A DNA stretch of 36,794 bases, taken from CSBr16-58 sp051859825. GTDB lineage: Bacteria > Bacteroidota > Bacteroidia > Flavobacteriales > Schleiferiaceae. The DNA lies in contig JBHYFA010000023.1 of assembly GCA_051859825.1 (NCBI GenBank), positions 1 through 36,794 on the forward strand, given 5' to 3'. The notes under the pieces are model-generated. The model had not been told where the DNA came from, made no database searches, and was given only the letters and a program-made list of their open reading frames with translations. Below, piece by piece: positions 24,038 to 31,704 of the stretch (the first letter of the stretch is position 1; every line of letters starts with the position of its first letter). The position numbers and the translations under genes are program-made.

Positions 24038-25153
24038 CTACCACATAATAATCCAGGCGTCAGGTATAAGCGCTTTCAATTCATCTCTTGCTGATCGAGC
24101 CTCAGAAAGTGAAGTGTACGAGGCATAAATTACACGATGAACTTTGTGTTCTTCACTGTAGCGAATTTCCATGTTTGCCTTTGGTAAAGCAGTTTGCGAG
24201 ATAAATTTCCTAGCGCCTTCTGCGGTGGGGTAGCTACCAACAATTAGACGCCATTGTGCAGTTCCTTTATCAACAGAGGGGGTTGGAGCTGGAGCAACAT
24301 CGCGTGGTTGCTTTGCTAGCTTTTGCAGAGAATCTAATTCACTTTGTAAAGCATCTACCTTTTCACGGTAGGAACTTTGATTGTATTCATTTTCTTTACG
24401 CATTGACAGAGCTTCATCTTGAGCCTGAGCTAATTTAGCCTCAGTATCAGAAATAGCTCTTTCCATAGCCGCAAGATCACGAGCATCTATAATTTTCTGG
24501 GATTTTGATGGGGTGATGAAGCTATAAGAAAGTCCGGCAGAAGGCATAATAATCCAACCCAATCTTTCGTCTTGCGGGCGAGCTGCATCAAGGCGACTTT
24601 CGGTGGGAGTAACAATAGTATTGAGGGCGAAATTCAAATGCAATGATTGGTTAAGGGGAATTCGGTAACGCAAACCGGCATTCAATGAGGCCACGGCACT
24701 AAGCCTACCTACTTCGTGGGGAACTCTGCGAAGAACGCGATCATTATTGGCTCTGTCGTACAGAACACTAGAGAAAAGCATTGCTCCCAAGCCCAAGTCA
24801 AATTCCAAATAGCTTTTCTTATCCACATCAAAAAGATCGAACAAACTAAACACTGCTGAAAGAGAACCTACTCCATATCTCGCTTCGTAAAAGTGGTTCT
24901 CACTATTTCCTCCGTGAGAAAAACCTGCCAGCACACTCCCGCGAAGACCAAATACTTGATTAAATTTATAATGCAAATTCGCAGTTACACCTAGTGGCAG
25001 CCTCATATCGTTGTAGCGATTACTGCGAAATTCTGAATTCGGTAAAATAACTAAACCACCGTCAAAACCTGCAACAAACCTTTCGGATTGAGGGGATTGA
25101 GCAAATAGCGTAGATGAAAACACAAAAAGTAACAGAGTAGTGATTTTTTTCAT
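24038..25153 (-). CDS. Outer-membrane barrel protein with coiled coil and C-terminal SPOR domain
   Basis: About 371 residues. A signal peptide (MKKITTLLLFVFSSTLFAQ) is followed by an OmpA/OmpW-like barrel of about 200 residues with alternating strands, closing at GLSYSF. A coiled coil (about 225-285) and a Pro-rich linker (APAPTPS) come next, then a C-terminal SPOR domain (about 295-371: WRLIVGSYPTAEGARKFI ... VIYASYTSLSEARSA). SPOR domains bind denuded septal peptidoglycan, so the protein may link outer membrane and cell wall (inference). I chose the internal ATG because it gives a proper signal peptide; the frame opens 11 codons earlier. Confidence 0.85.
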   Translation of the reverse strand: MKKITTLLLFVFSSTLFAQSPQSERFVAGFDGGLVILPNSEFRSNRYNDMRLPLGVTANLHYKFNQVFGLRGSVLAGFSHGGNSENHFYEARYGVGSLSAVFSLFDLFDVDKKSYLEFDLGLGAMLFSSVLYDRANNDRVLRRVPHEVGRLSAVASLNAGLRYRIPLNQSLHLNFALNTIVTPTESRLDAARPQDERLGWIIMPSAGLSYSFITPSKSQKIIDARDLAAMERAISDTEAKLAQAQDEALSMRKENEYNQSSYREKVDALQSELDSLQKLAKQPRDVAPAPTPSVDKGTAQWRLIVGSYPTAEGARKFISQTALPKANMEIRYSEEHKVHRVIYASYTSLSEARSARDELKALIPDAWIIMW

Positions 25154-25431
25154 AATAATTTTTGTTTGTTGCTCAAATTTTGTCAAACTATGCTAAGGCA
25201 TAATCGCTTAAATAAAATTTTTGCTAAATAACAAAATTTTTATGAAAAAAGCATTAGTAATAAAAAAAATTTTTGCTAAAGAATTTCCCCCATTCTAACA
25301 AGGGTTTTTTAGAAGCTATAAACTCCTTCTCAAAATAAACTTTACGCTTGTTAAAATTGAACCATCACTTGATAAAAGTTCATGGTTACACCTGCCAAAG
25401 CGAACACTATAAATTTAATTGCCCGAAAGTT

Positions 25432-25460
25432 TTGTATAAAAGCTTTTTAGCGTACTTTCG
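25432..25460 (+). promoter_or_regulatory. Promoter of tig
   Basis: TTG (25432-25434), 18 nt and TACTTTCG (25453-25460) fit the Bacteroidota pattern with one change in TAnnTTTG. The implied leader is about 225 nt and contains the 25531-25608 hairpin. Confidence 0.5.
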
Positions 25461-25530
25461 CGTGCGTTTTTAGACGAACAGATTCGCTTAAAATCATAGT
25501 GATTATTAAGTAGTTAAGTTTTTGAGCGAA

Positions 25531-25618
25531 GTCCAAAAGTTTCAATATTTCTTGGAAAACATAGAATTCTTTCAAACGTTTTCCAAAATGATATTGAGAA
25601 CTTCGGACATGTTCCAAG
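25531..25618 (+). promoter_or_regulatory. Long imperfect hairpin in the tig leader
   Basis: Four collinear helices stack: GTCC 25531-25534 with GGAC 25605-25608; AAGTT 25537-25541 with AACTT 25599-25603; TCAATAT 25542-25548 with ATATTGA 25591-25597; TTGGAAAAC 25552-25560 with GTTTTCCAA 25578-25586. That is 25 pairs around a 17-base loop. CTTGGAA (25551-25557) can instead pair with TTCCAAG (25612-25618). Confidence 0.6.
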
Positions 25619-25693
25619 AAAAAAAGATAACAAACAAATAGGAAAGCATTATTGACGATAAGTCGTAACGTTTTTCAAAATTCAAATGAAAAA

Positions 25694-27022
25694 ATGAAAG
25701 TTACTCAGCGTTCTTTAGAAGATCTTCACGACATCATCAGCATTGAAATTGCTCCTTCTGACTACCAAGATAAGGTGGCCGAAAAGCTAAAAGACTACAG
25801 AAAAAGAGCAAATATTCCCGGATTTCGTCCAGGAAAAGTTCCCATGGGGCTCATTCAAAAACAATTTGGCAAATCGGTGATGTTTGACGAAATCAACGAA
25901 ATGTTGAGTAACGAACTGAACCGCTACCTCCGTGAGGAAAAAATTCGCACCATCGGCAATCCCGTTCCGGTTCCGAATAACGACATCGACTGGGATAGCG
26001 ACAGTGCTAAAACCTTTGAATTTGAAGTTGGTCTAGAGCCGAGCATCGACATTGATTTGAAAAAGATCAAAGGTGTTACCGAGGTGGAAATCGAAATCAG
26101 CGACAAGGATTTAGATGAGGAAGTGGAAAACTTTGCTCGTCGTTACGGCAAAATGCAGGATGTTGAAGAAGCAGAGCGCACCGATTTCCTTCAGGGAAAA
26201 TACACCGCATGCGACGCCAAAGGCAACCCCCTAGAAGGCGAGGAAAACCAAAAAGCCGGCTCGTTAGCTTTACGCACGCTTACCGATAAAGCGGCGAAAA
26301 CTTGGGTGGGTAAAAAAGCTGGTGAAAGCGGCGTTTTAAAAATCGAAAAAGACATTGAAAAAGGATACAATGCTGCCTCCATTACCGGTTTTGATGCCGA
26401 GTTTTTGGAAAACCAGAAGTACTTCTTGTTTGAGATAGAAAAAATTTCCAAGCTTGTTCCTGCCGAACTCAATGAAGAGCTTTTCAATACGGTATTTGGA
26501 GAAGGGAATGTAACTTCTGTGGAGGAACTTAAAGAGCATTTGAAAAATCAACTTACCCAACAGTATGCTGATCAAACAAAGCAGCACCTTTTCAATCAGG
26601 TGTATGAGAAATTGATGGAAACAGAGGTTAATCTCCCCGAAAACTTCATCAAAAAGTTGGTTTCTGGCGGCGACGAACCTACGCCTGAGGAAGATATGCC
26701 TAAAGTATTCAAAAGCTTGAAGTGGCAGCTCATTCGCGACAACATTTTGGAGAAAAATGAAGTAAGCATCGACGAAGAGAGCATCGTAAACGCAATGAAG
26801 CAAAGACTTGCTGCACAGTTTCAATTACCCGGAAACGCGGGCGATATGGACGATATTCTTACTTCCATCGCTAAGCAATCTTTAGAAAAAGAAGAAGAGC
26901 GCGCAAGAATCGTTGACGACCTTCTCATTTCTCACCTGATTAGCATCATTGCTGAGCAAGTTCCTACGAAGAAGAAAAGCATGGGCTGGGAGGCTTTCTT
27001 TGATTTTACGAAGGACAAGTAA
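25694..27022 (+). CDS. tig: Trigger factor
   Basis: About 442 residues. The ribosome-binding N-domain carries the signature GFRPGKVPMGLIQKQFG. The middle FKBP-like domain (about 145-235) is divergent and lacks the aromatic active-site pattern of E. coli trigger factor. The C-terminal chaperone arms are present (about 250-430). It binds nascent chains at the ribosome exit. I chose the ATG giving MKVTQRSLED, as in other family members; the frame extends 14 codons upstream without support. It precedes clpP and clpX in the classic order. Confidence 0.93.
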   Translation: MKVTQRSLEDLHDIISIEIAPSDYQDKVAEKLKDYRKRANIPGFRPGKVPMGLIQKQFGKSVMFDEINEMLSNELNRYLREEKIRTIGNPVPVPNNDIDWDSDSAKTFEFEVGLEPSIDIDLKKIKGVTEVEIEISDKDLDEEVENFARRYGKMQDVEEAERTDFLQGKYTACDAKGNPLEGEENQKAGSLALRTLTDKAAKTWVGKKAGESGVLKIEKDIEKGYNAASITGFDAEFLENQKYFLFEIEKISKLVPAELNEELFNTVFGEGNVTSVEELKEHLKNQLTQQYADQTKQHLFNQVYEKLMETEVNLPENFIKKLVSGGDEPTPEEDMPKVFKSLKWQLIRDNILEKNEVSIDEESIVNAMKQRLAAQFQLPGNAGDMDDILTSIAKQSLEKEEERARIVDDLLISHLISIIAEQVPTKKKSMGWEAFFDFTKDK

Positions 27023-27134
27023 GAATGAATGAAAACCGCGCTGTGATTTATACTGAATAAAAAACAATCATTCATCCGGCGCGTTTAACATTCGTTATTA
27101 CCTTTACCACATTTAAAACGATAAATTTCATCTT

Positions 27135-27806
27135 ATGGATTTTGGAAAAGAATTTCAGCACTACGCCGTAAAGCATCACGGAATAAATAGTCTTCACGTA
27201 GGTAACTATATCACTTCTTCCCTTACGCCCTACATCATTGAAGAGCGTCAGATGAACGTTGCACAAATGGACGTTTTCTCTCGCTTGATGATGGATCGCA
27301 TCATTTTTCTAGGGACAGCCATCAATGATCAGGTTGCCAATATTGTAGAAGCCCAGTTGCTTTTCTTGGAGTCGGTAGATGCTAAGAAAGACATCCAAAT
27401 CTATTTGAATTCTCCCGGAGGTTCTGTGTATGCCGGATTGGGGATTTACGACACCATGCAAGTTGTTTCGCCGGATGTAGCCACCATTTGTACCGGAATT
27501 GCCGCCTCCATGGCCGCTGTTTTGCTTTGTGCAGGTGAAAAGGGAAAACGCACCGCACTACCCCACTCTCGCGTAATGATACACCAACCGCTTGGTGGTG
27601 CACAAGGTCAAGCTTCCGATATCGAGATTACTGCACGCGAAATTATGAAGTTGAAAAAGGAACTTTATGATATCATTTCCAGCCATTCAGGACAGCCCTT
27701 TGAAAAAATTGAGCAAGATAGTGATCGTGATTACTGGATGATTGCCGAGGAGGCCAAGCAATACGGAATGATTGATGAAGTTCTAACTTCAAAAAGAGGT
27801 AAATAA
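27135..27806 (+). CDS. clpP: ATP-dependent Clp protease proteolytic subunit ClpP
   Basis: A 223-residue serine protease. The catalytic triad is S125 (GIAASMAA), H150 (RVMIHQP) and D199 (SDRDYW). The Gly-rich heptamer contact LNSPGGSVYAG is present. The N-terminal ~30 residues before IIEERQ are longer than in E. coli and are probably processed or family-typical. A weak TACCTTTA at 27099-27106 could be a promoter. It sits 33 nt before clpX. Confidence 0.97.
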   Translation: MDFGKEFQHYAVKHHGINSLHVGNYITSSLTPYIIEERQMNVAQMDVFSRLMMDRIIFLGTAINDQVANIVEAQLLFLESVDAKKDIQIYLNSPGGSVYAGLGIYDTMQVVSPDVATICTGIAASMAAVLLCAGEKGKRTALPHSRVMIHQPLGGAQGQASDIEITAREIMKLKKELYDIISSHSGQPFEKIEQDSDRDYWMIAEEAKQYGMIDEVLTSKRGK

Positions 27807-27839
27807 ATACCTCGATTATTGAGTTAAATATCGAACAAA

Positions 27840-29084
27840 ATGTCTAGAAAAAATCTTCATTGCTCCTTTTGCGGACGCGAAAAGAAAGATACCCGAATGC
27901 TCATTGCGGGAATCAACGCCCATATTTGTGATGAGTGCATTACTCAGGGGTATCATATTGTAAATGAAGAGATAGACAACCACAGCTCTGGTCACAAGGG
28001 AAGCGCCAAAGGCGGATTTAAGCTTTTAAAGCCCAGTGAGGTAAAAGCCCATCTCGATCAGTACGTCATTGGTCAAGACGATGCGAAGAAGGTATTATCA
28101 GTTGCCGTGTATAACCACTACAAGCGTTTGATGTACGAAGGAAAAAATGAGGTGGAAATAGAAAAATCCAACATCATTATGGTTGGAGAAACCGGTACAG
28201 GAAAAACCCTCCTCGCTCGCAGTATTGCACGGTTACTCGAAGTTCCCTTCACCATTGTTGACGCCACCGTACTTACCGAAGCTGGCTATGTAGGAGAGGA
28301 TGTGGAGAGTATTTTAAGTCGTTTGTTGCAAGCTGCCAATTACAACGTTGCCGCAGCTGAGCGGGGCATCGTTTTCATCGATGAAATTGACAAGATTGCC
28401 CGTAAAAGCGATAATCCCTCCATCACTCGCGACGTTTCCGGTGAGGGAGTACAGCAAGCCCTATTGAAGTTACTCGAAGGGTCGAAAGTAAATGTTCCAC
28501 CGCAGGGAGGGCGCAAGCATCCTGATCAGAAATTTGTAGAGGTTGATACATCAAACATATTGTTTGTAGCGGGTGGTGCTTTTGATGGCATTACCAGGCA
28601 CATTGCCAAAAGAATGAACACCTCCGCCGTAGGCTTCCAAAATCACCGCGAGGATGCCGAAAACGTAGATAAAGAAAACTTACTCAGGTATGTAACGCCT
28701 CAAGACATAAAATCTTTTGGCCTTATTCCCGAACTTATTGGTAGGATGCCCGTACTCACCTATCTCAACCCGCTTGACGGCTCCGCATTGAAAGCCATTC
28801 TCACCGAGCCCAAAAACGCCATTATCAAGCAGTATCAAGCGCTTTTTGCTATGGATAACGTAGAGCTTAAAGTGCCCGAGGAAACGCTTGATTACATTGT
28901 TGCTAAAGCCATAGAATTTAAACTTGGCGCACGAGGTTTACGCTCCATTTGTGAAACCATCCTCACCGATGCCATGTTCAATTTACCTGATTTGGCAACG
29001 GATGAAGTTTTCATTCTCAGCAAAGAATACGCTGCGGAAATTTTTGAGAAGCACGCGAAGGAGAAATTCCGATTTGCTTCGTAG
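27840..29084 (+). CDS. clpX: ATP-dependent Clp protease ATPase subunit ClpX
   Basis: A 414-residue AAA+ unfoldase. The N-terminal zinc finger has C8, C11, C30 and C33. Walker A is GETGTGKT (116-123), pore loop 1 GYVGED (149-154), Walker B IVFIDEID (177-184), and the RKH loop GGRKHPDQ is present. The ClpP-docking loop appears as VGF rather than IGF. Length is normal. It follows clpP by 33 nt and probably shares its transcript; the next hairpins are about 120 nt beyond the stop. Confidence 0.97.
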   Translation: MSRKNLHCSFCGREKKDTRMLIAGINAHICDECITQGYHIVNEEIDNHSSGHKGSAKGGFKLLKPSEVKAHLDQYVIGQDDAKKVLSVAVYNHYKRLMYEGKNEVEIEKSNIIMVGETGTGKTLLARSIARLLEVPFTIVDATVLTEAGYVGEDVESILSRLLQAANYNVAAAERGIVFIDEIDKIARKSDNPSITRDVSGEGVQQALLKLLEGSKVNVPPQGGRKHPDQKFVEVDTSNILFVAGGAFDGITRHIAKRMNTSAVGFQNHREDAENVDKENLLRYVTPQDIKSFGLIPELIGRMPVLTYLNPLDGSALKAILTEPKNAIIKQYQALFAMDNVELKVPEETLDYIVAKAIEFKLGARGLRSICETILTDAMFNLPDLATDEVFILSKEYAAEIFEKHAKEKFRFAS

Positions 29085-29204
29085 AATCTGTCTTGCTCTA
29101 TTTTTACTTAAAATGTCTATTATTCACTTTCAGAGTTTGTCTATAATGTCAGACCAGCTTTTCGATAAGGTCTCAGAGAATAATTAGCAACATTTGTTTT
29201 ACTT

Positions 29205-29454
29205 AGAAAATTTCTGCGAAGAAATTAAAAAGATGCTCTCTAATTCTTATCTGGGGCTATTAGTGAAGTGAACGCACGGTTTGTATGGAAAAAAATTCAC
29301 CAAAAACACACCATACAAAAAATCTTATCTACCTCACTCACGAAAAACAAAAATCTTTCGTTAATACTATTACGGAGACATAAAGATGTTTTCCTGCTCA
29401 CAGTCGGGTGAAACCGAAAAAGGCCGACCTCTACACTGGGGTCGGTTTTTTTTT
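29205..29454 (+). ncRNA. Candidate small structured RNA ending at a terminator
   Basis: About 250 nt with three successive hairpins and a final intrinsic terminator, lying more than 100 nt beyond the clpX stop. It does not match RNase P, tmRNA or SRP RNA by the conserved pieces I know. The 5' end is a guess and no promoter was identified, so it may simply be the clpX 3' UTR. Confidence 0.3.
29424..29454 (+). terminator. Rho-independent terminator
   Basis: Stem CCGACCTC (29424-29431) with GGGGTCGG (29438-29445), including one G-U pair, and a six-base loop, followed by nine T. GTCGG (29403-29407) upstream can pair with CCGAC (29424-29428) and would then block the terminator stem. Confidence 0.88.
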
Positions 29455-29607
29455 CCTCAAATAGTAGCTGCCTGTAAAGTCTAGGTGGATTACTGGTGTT
29501 TTACAAAATTCTAAATCAAAATAGCATGCGAATGCTAAGCTTGATGTAACGCATTTTCGTATTCGTGCATTTTAAAAGAACTTATCCATAAAATCTGGCT
29601 AGGCTAG

Positions 29608-29636
29608 AAAGTTCGCAAGCCTCGCTCTCGAACTTT
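29608..29636 (-). terminator. Hairpin at the end of rsmI (weak terminator)
   Basis: AAAGTTCG (29608-29615) and CGAACTTT (29629-29636) form an 8-bp stem that includes the rsmI stop codon. No long T-run follows on the minus strand, so it may stabilise the 3' end rather than terminate strongly. Confidence 0.45.
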
Positions 29637-30309
29637 ATAGACAGCCTCCCCCTATAATTAAAACCAACTCCCCTTTCGGCGGTTTCTCCTCACAACCATC
29701 AATCAATTCCGCCAAGGTACCCCTACGGGTTTCGTGAAATTTCTTGGATAATTCACGACTGAGAGTGGCGGGACGGTCTGCTCCGAAAGCCTCGGCTAAA
29801 TCGCGCAATGTGCGCACAATTCTATGCGGGGATTCATAAAAAACGAGGGTGCGGTTTTCTGTTTTTAAAGCCTCAAGGCGCGTTTTACGTCCTTTTTTTA
29901 CGGGCAAAAATCCTTCAAAAACAAAGCGGTCGCAGGGCAAGCCGCTTTCTACCAAGGCCACCAAAGCGGCATTGGCTCCCGGCAAAACCTCCACCTCTAC
30001 TCCTGCCTGCACACAAGCGCGTATGAGCAAAAATCCCGGATCGGAAATGCCCGGCATGCCCGCATCACTCACCAAGCCCATGGTTACTCCCGACTTCATT
30101 TCTTCCACAATGCGCTCAATGCTTTTGTGCTCATTATGCATGTGATAGCTGCGCAAAGGGGTTTCAATGTCGTAATGTTTGAACAAGAATCCGGTGGTGC
30201 GCGTATCTTCCGCCAAAACCACACTCACCTCCCTAAGCACACGCAAAGCCCGGAAGGTCAAATCCTCCAGATTCCCTATGGGCGTGGGTATGACAAACAA
30301 TTTTCCCAT
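29635..30309 (-). CDS. rsmI: 16S rRNA (cytidine(1402)-2'-O)-methyltransferase RsmI
   Basis: A 224-residue tetrapyrrole-methylase-fold enzyme that methylates the 2'-OH of C1402 in the ribosomal P site. Signatures are PTPIGNLEDLTFRAL (about 8-22), AEDTRTTGFL (about 34-43) and SDAGMPGISDPG (about 80-91). It is shorter than E. coli RsmI because the C-terminal domain is missing, as in many Bacteroidota (recollection). It follows the Pro-rich protein gene by three bases, so they are co-translated. Confidence 0.95.
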   Translation of the reverse strand: MGKLFVIPTPIGNLEDLTFRALRVLREVSVVLAEDTRTTGFLFKHYDIETPLRSYHMHNEHKSIERIVEEMKSGVTMGLVSDAGMPGISDPGFLLIRACVQAGVEVEVLPGANAALVALVESGLPCDRFVFEGFLPVKKGRKTRLEALKTENRTLVFYESPHRIVRTLRDLAEAFGADRPATLSRELSKKFHETRRGTLAELIDGCEEKPPKGELVLIIGGGCL

Positions 30310-30312
30310 CTA

Positions 30313-31032
30313 CTACTCTTCGGGTATTTCGTCTAATCCGAAGCGCAAACGCACTAAGTTGACAAAGCGTACGGCAAACTCTTCTTCCAAATCCCAACCG
30401 TACTCGGGCACGACCAGATTCTTCAAAAATGAATCGGCCTCCTCGTAATTGGAAAAACTATTTATCTGTGAAAGCACCCGATTGAAATCATCGGTTTTGC
30501 CGTGGAAGAGCTTTTTCACAAAAGCAATGCGGTCGTTGAGGCCTACTTTGAGTTCTTTGTTTTGCAACTGTTGGAGCAACTGTCCAGCTCCGGGCGACTT
30601 GGCCGCTTTCGGAGACTTAACTTCCTTGGGCTTTTCAGCCGCCTTAGGTTGTTCAACTACTTTGGGTTCTTCCTCAAGCTTCAGCTGCTCCACGGGCTTT
30701 GGTTGCTCTACAGGTTTTACAACCTCCTGAATAGGTTCAGCTTTTGGCTCGGGCTTGGGCTCAACTTTCGGTTCATTACGAGGTTCTTCTTTTTTCGCTT
30801 CCGGCAGGGGCTTCTCGACGGGCTTTTGCGGCATGGCTGGAACATCCTGCACATCATTCTTTGTTGGTGCATCAACATTCGCTTTTCCTGGAACGGCGTG
30901 CTTTAGCAAAATGGCTTTTTCGTAGAGTTCCCGCGTCGCTTCCAACAAGCCTTGAGCATCGGAATAATCACGACGTAAAATTTTCAAACATAAATCTTCG
31001 AGTTCGCGCTGGAGAGATTCATTCATTTTCAA
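30313..31032 (-). CDS. Conserved protein with Pro/Glu/Lys-rich linker
   Basis: A 239-residue protein with no signal peptide. An N-terminal helix pair (about 1-48) is joined by a long charged, Pro-rich disordered linker with PKPEPKAEP and VEQPK-type repeats (about 60-150) to a C-terminal helical domain (about 155-235) containing LNDRIAFVKKLFHGKTDDFNR, which I recall as conserved in Bacteroidota proteins of unknown function. Probably a cytoplasmic adaptor. It is coupled to rsmI and divergent from tdk. Confidence 0.8.
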   Translation of the reverse strand: MKMNESLQRELEDLCLKILRRDYSDAQGLLEATRELYEKAILLKHAVPGKANVDAPTKNDVQDVPAMPQKPVEKPLPEAKKEEPRNEPKVEPKPEPKAEPIQEVVKPVEQPKPVEQLKLEEEPKVVEQPKAAEKPKEVKSPKAAKSPGAGQLLQQLQNKELKVGLNDRIAFVKKLFHGKTDDFNRVLSQINSFSNYEEADSFLKNLVVPEYGWDLEEEFAVRFVNLVRLRFGLDEIPEE

Positions 31033-31074
31033 TACATTATTGTTTTTTATCAGAGGTCAAAATTAGGGACAAAG

Positions 31075-31116
31075 GTTGTACTTTTATGCTTCCAAAATTC
31101 GGTTTGAAAGTACAAC
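31075..31116. promoter_or_regulatory. Perfect 10-bp inverted repeat before tdk, with opposed -7-like boxes
   Basis: GTTGTACTTT (31075-31084) and AAAGTACAAC (31107-31116) are exact reverse complements 22 bp apart, the second touching the tdk ATG. The left arm contains TACTTTTA (31079-31086, plus strand); the right arm contains TACTTTCA on the minus strand (31105-31112). Each resembles TAnnTTTG with one mismatch. It could be an operator, an mRNA hairpin at the start site, or paired promoters. Confidence 0.55.
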
Positions 31117-31704
31117 ATGTTTTTAGAACACAAAGCCAATCATAAAAAACGCACAGGCTGGGTAGAAGTAGTTTGTGGATCAATGTTTTCCGGAAAAACG
31201 GAGGAACTTATTCGTCGTTTGCGCCGAGCCCAAATTGCCCGTTTGAAGGTGGAGATTTTCAAACCGGCCTCGGATGTGCGCTACGATGAACACCATATTG
31301 TGAGTCATAATCACAACAGCATTTCTTCCACTCCGGTAGAAAATAGCTCTTCGATTCTTCTCCTCTCCGAGGGCGTTGACGTGGTGGGCATCGATGAAGC
31401 GCAATTCTTCGACTCCAGCATTGTGGAGGTAGTAAACGAACTCGCCAACCGTGGCACTCGCGTGATTGTGGCCGGTTTAGACATGGATTTTCAGGGCAAA
31501 CCCTTCGGCCCCATGCCCTTTCTCATGGCCATCGCCGAATACGTGACTAAGGTTCACGCCATCTGCGCACATACCGGCGAATTGGCGCATTATTCTCACC
31601 GCAAGGACGACAGCGAAAAACAATTCATGCTAGGCGAAAAAGACCTTTACGAACCCGTAAGCCGCGAAATATTCGTTTCCCTCAAATCGGAAAAAAAGCT
31701 ATGA
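31117..31704 (+). CDS. tdk: Thymidine kinase, type II
   Basis: A 195-residue salvage enzyme that phosphorylates thymidine. The P-loop is GSMFSGKT (21-28) and the catalytic Glu lies in DEAQFFD (about residue 92). The substrate-binding lasso region reads AICAHTGELAHYSHRK, where the zinc cysteines of the classical family are partly replaced, so zinc is probably absent. Length is normal. It overlaps murF-alr by four bases (ATGA). Confidence 0.95.
   Translation: MFLEHKANHKKRTGWVEVVCGSMFSGKTEELIRRLRRAQIARLKVEIFKPASDVRYDEHHIVSHNHNSISSTPVENSSSILLLSEGVDVVGIDEAQFFDSSIVEVVNELANRGTRVIVAGLDMDFQGKPFGPMPFLMAIAEYVTKVHAICAHTGELAHYSHRKDDSEKQFMLGEKDLYEPVSREIFVSLKSEKKL

Larger units (their letters stand above)
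25154..25693. other. Long AT-rich regulatory region between the barrel-SPOR gene and tig
   Basis: It holds a 15-base direct repeat (AAAATTTTTGCTAAA at 25214-25228 and 25266-25280), the tig promoter and a long imperfect hairpin in the tig leader. No further gene is apparent, and no good promoter was found for the minus-strand gene. Confidence 0.6.
29085..29634. other. Structured intergenic region after clpX, possible small RNA
   Basis: No protein gene is seen. On the plus strand there is a 7-bp hairpin with GCGA tetraloop (29209-29226), a 9-bp stem TTTGTATGG/CCATACAAA (29280-29288, 29311-29319) with flanking GTGA-GTGA/TCACTCAC pairing, a terminator (29424-29454), and a 6-bp hairpin with GCGA tetraloop (29522-29537). 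No TAnnTTTG promoter was found. It may be a clpX 3' region or an independent RNA. Confidence 0.45.

Noticed and set aside
27023..27134. ATGAATGA/TCATTCAT pairing as a terminator after tig
   Set aside because: The loop is about 36 nt and there is no T-run.
28924..29187. 87-codon frame overlapping the clpX end
   Set aside because: Most of it lies inside clpX in another frame and it has no plausible start signal.
30449..30906. Phe/Leu-rich open frames antisense to the Pro-rich linker
   Set aside because: Their composition follows directly from the complementary repeat codons of the real gene.
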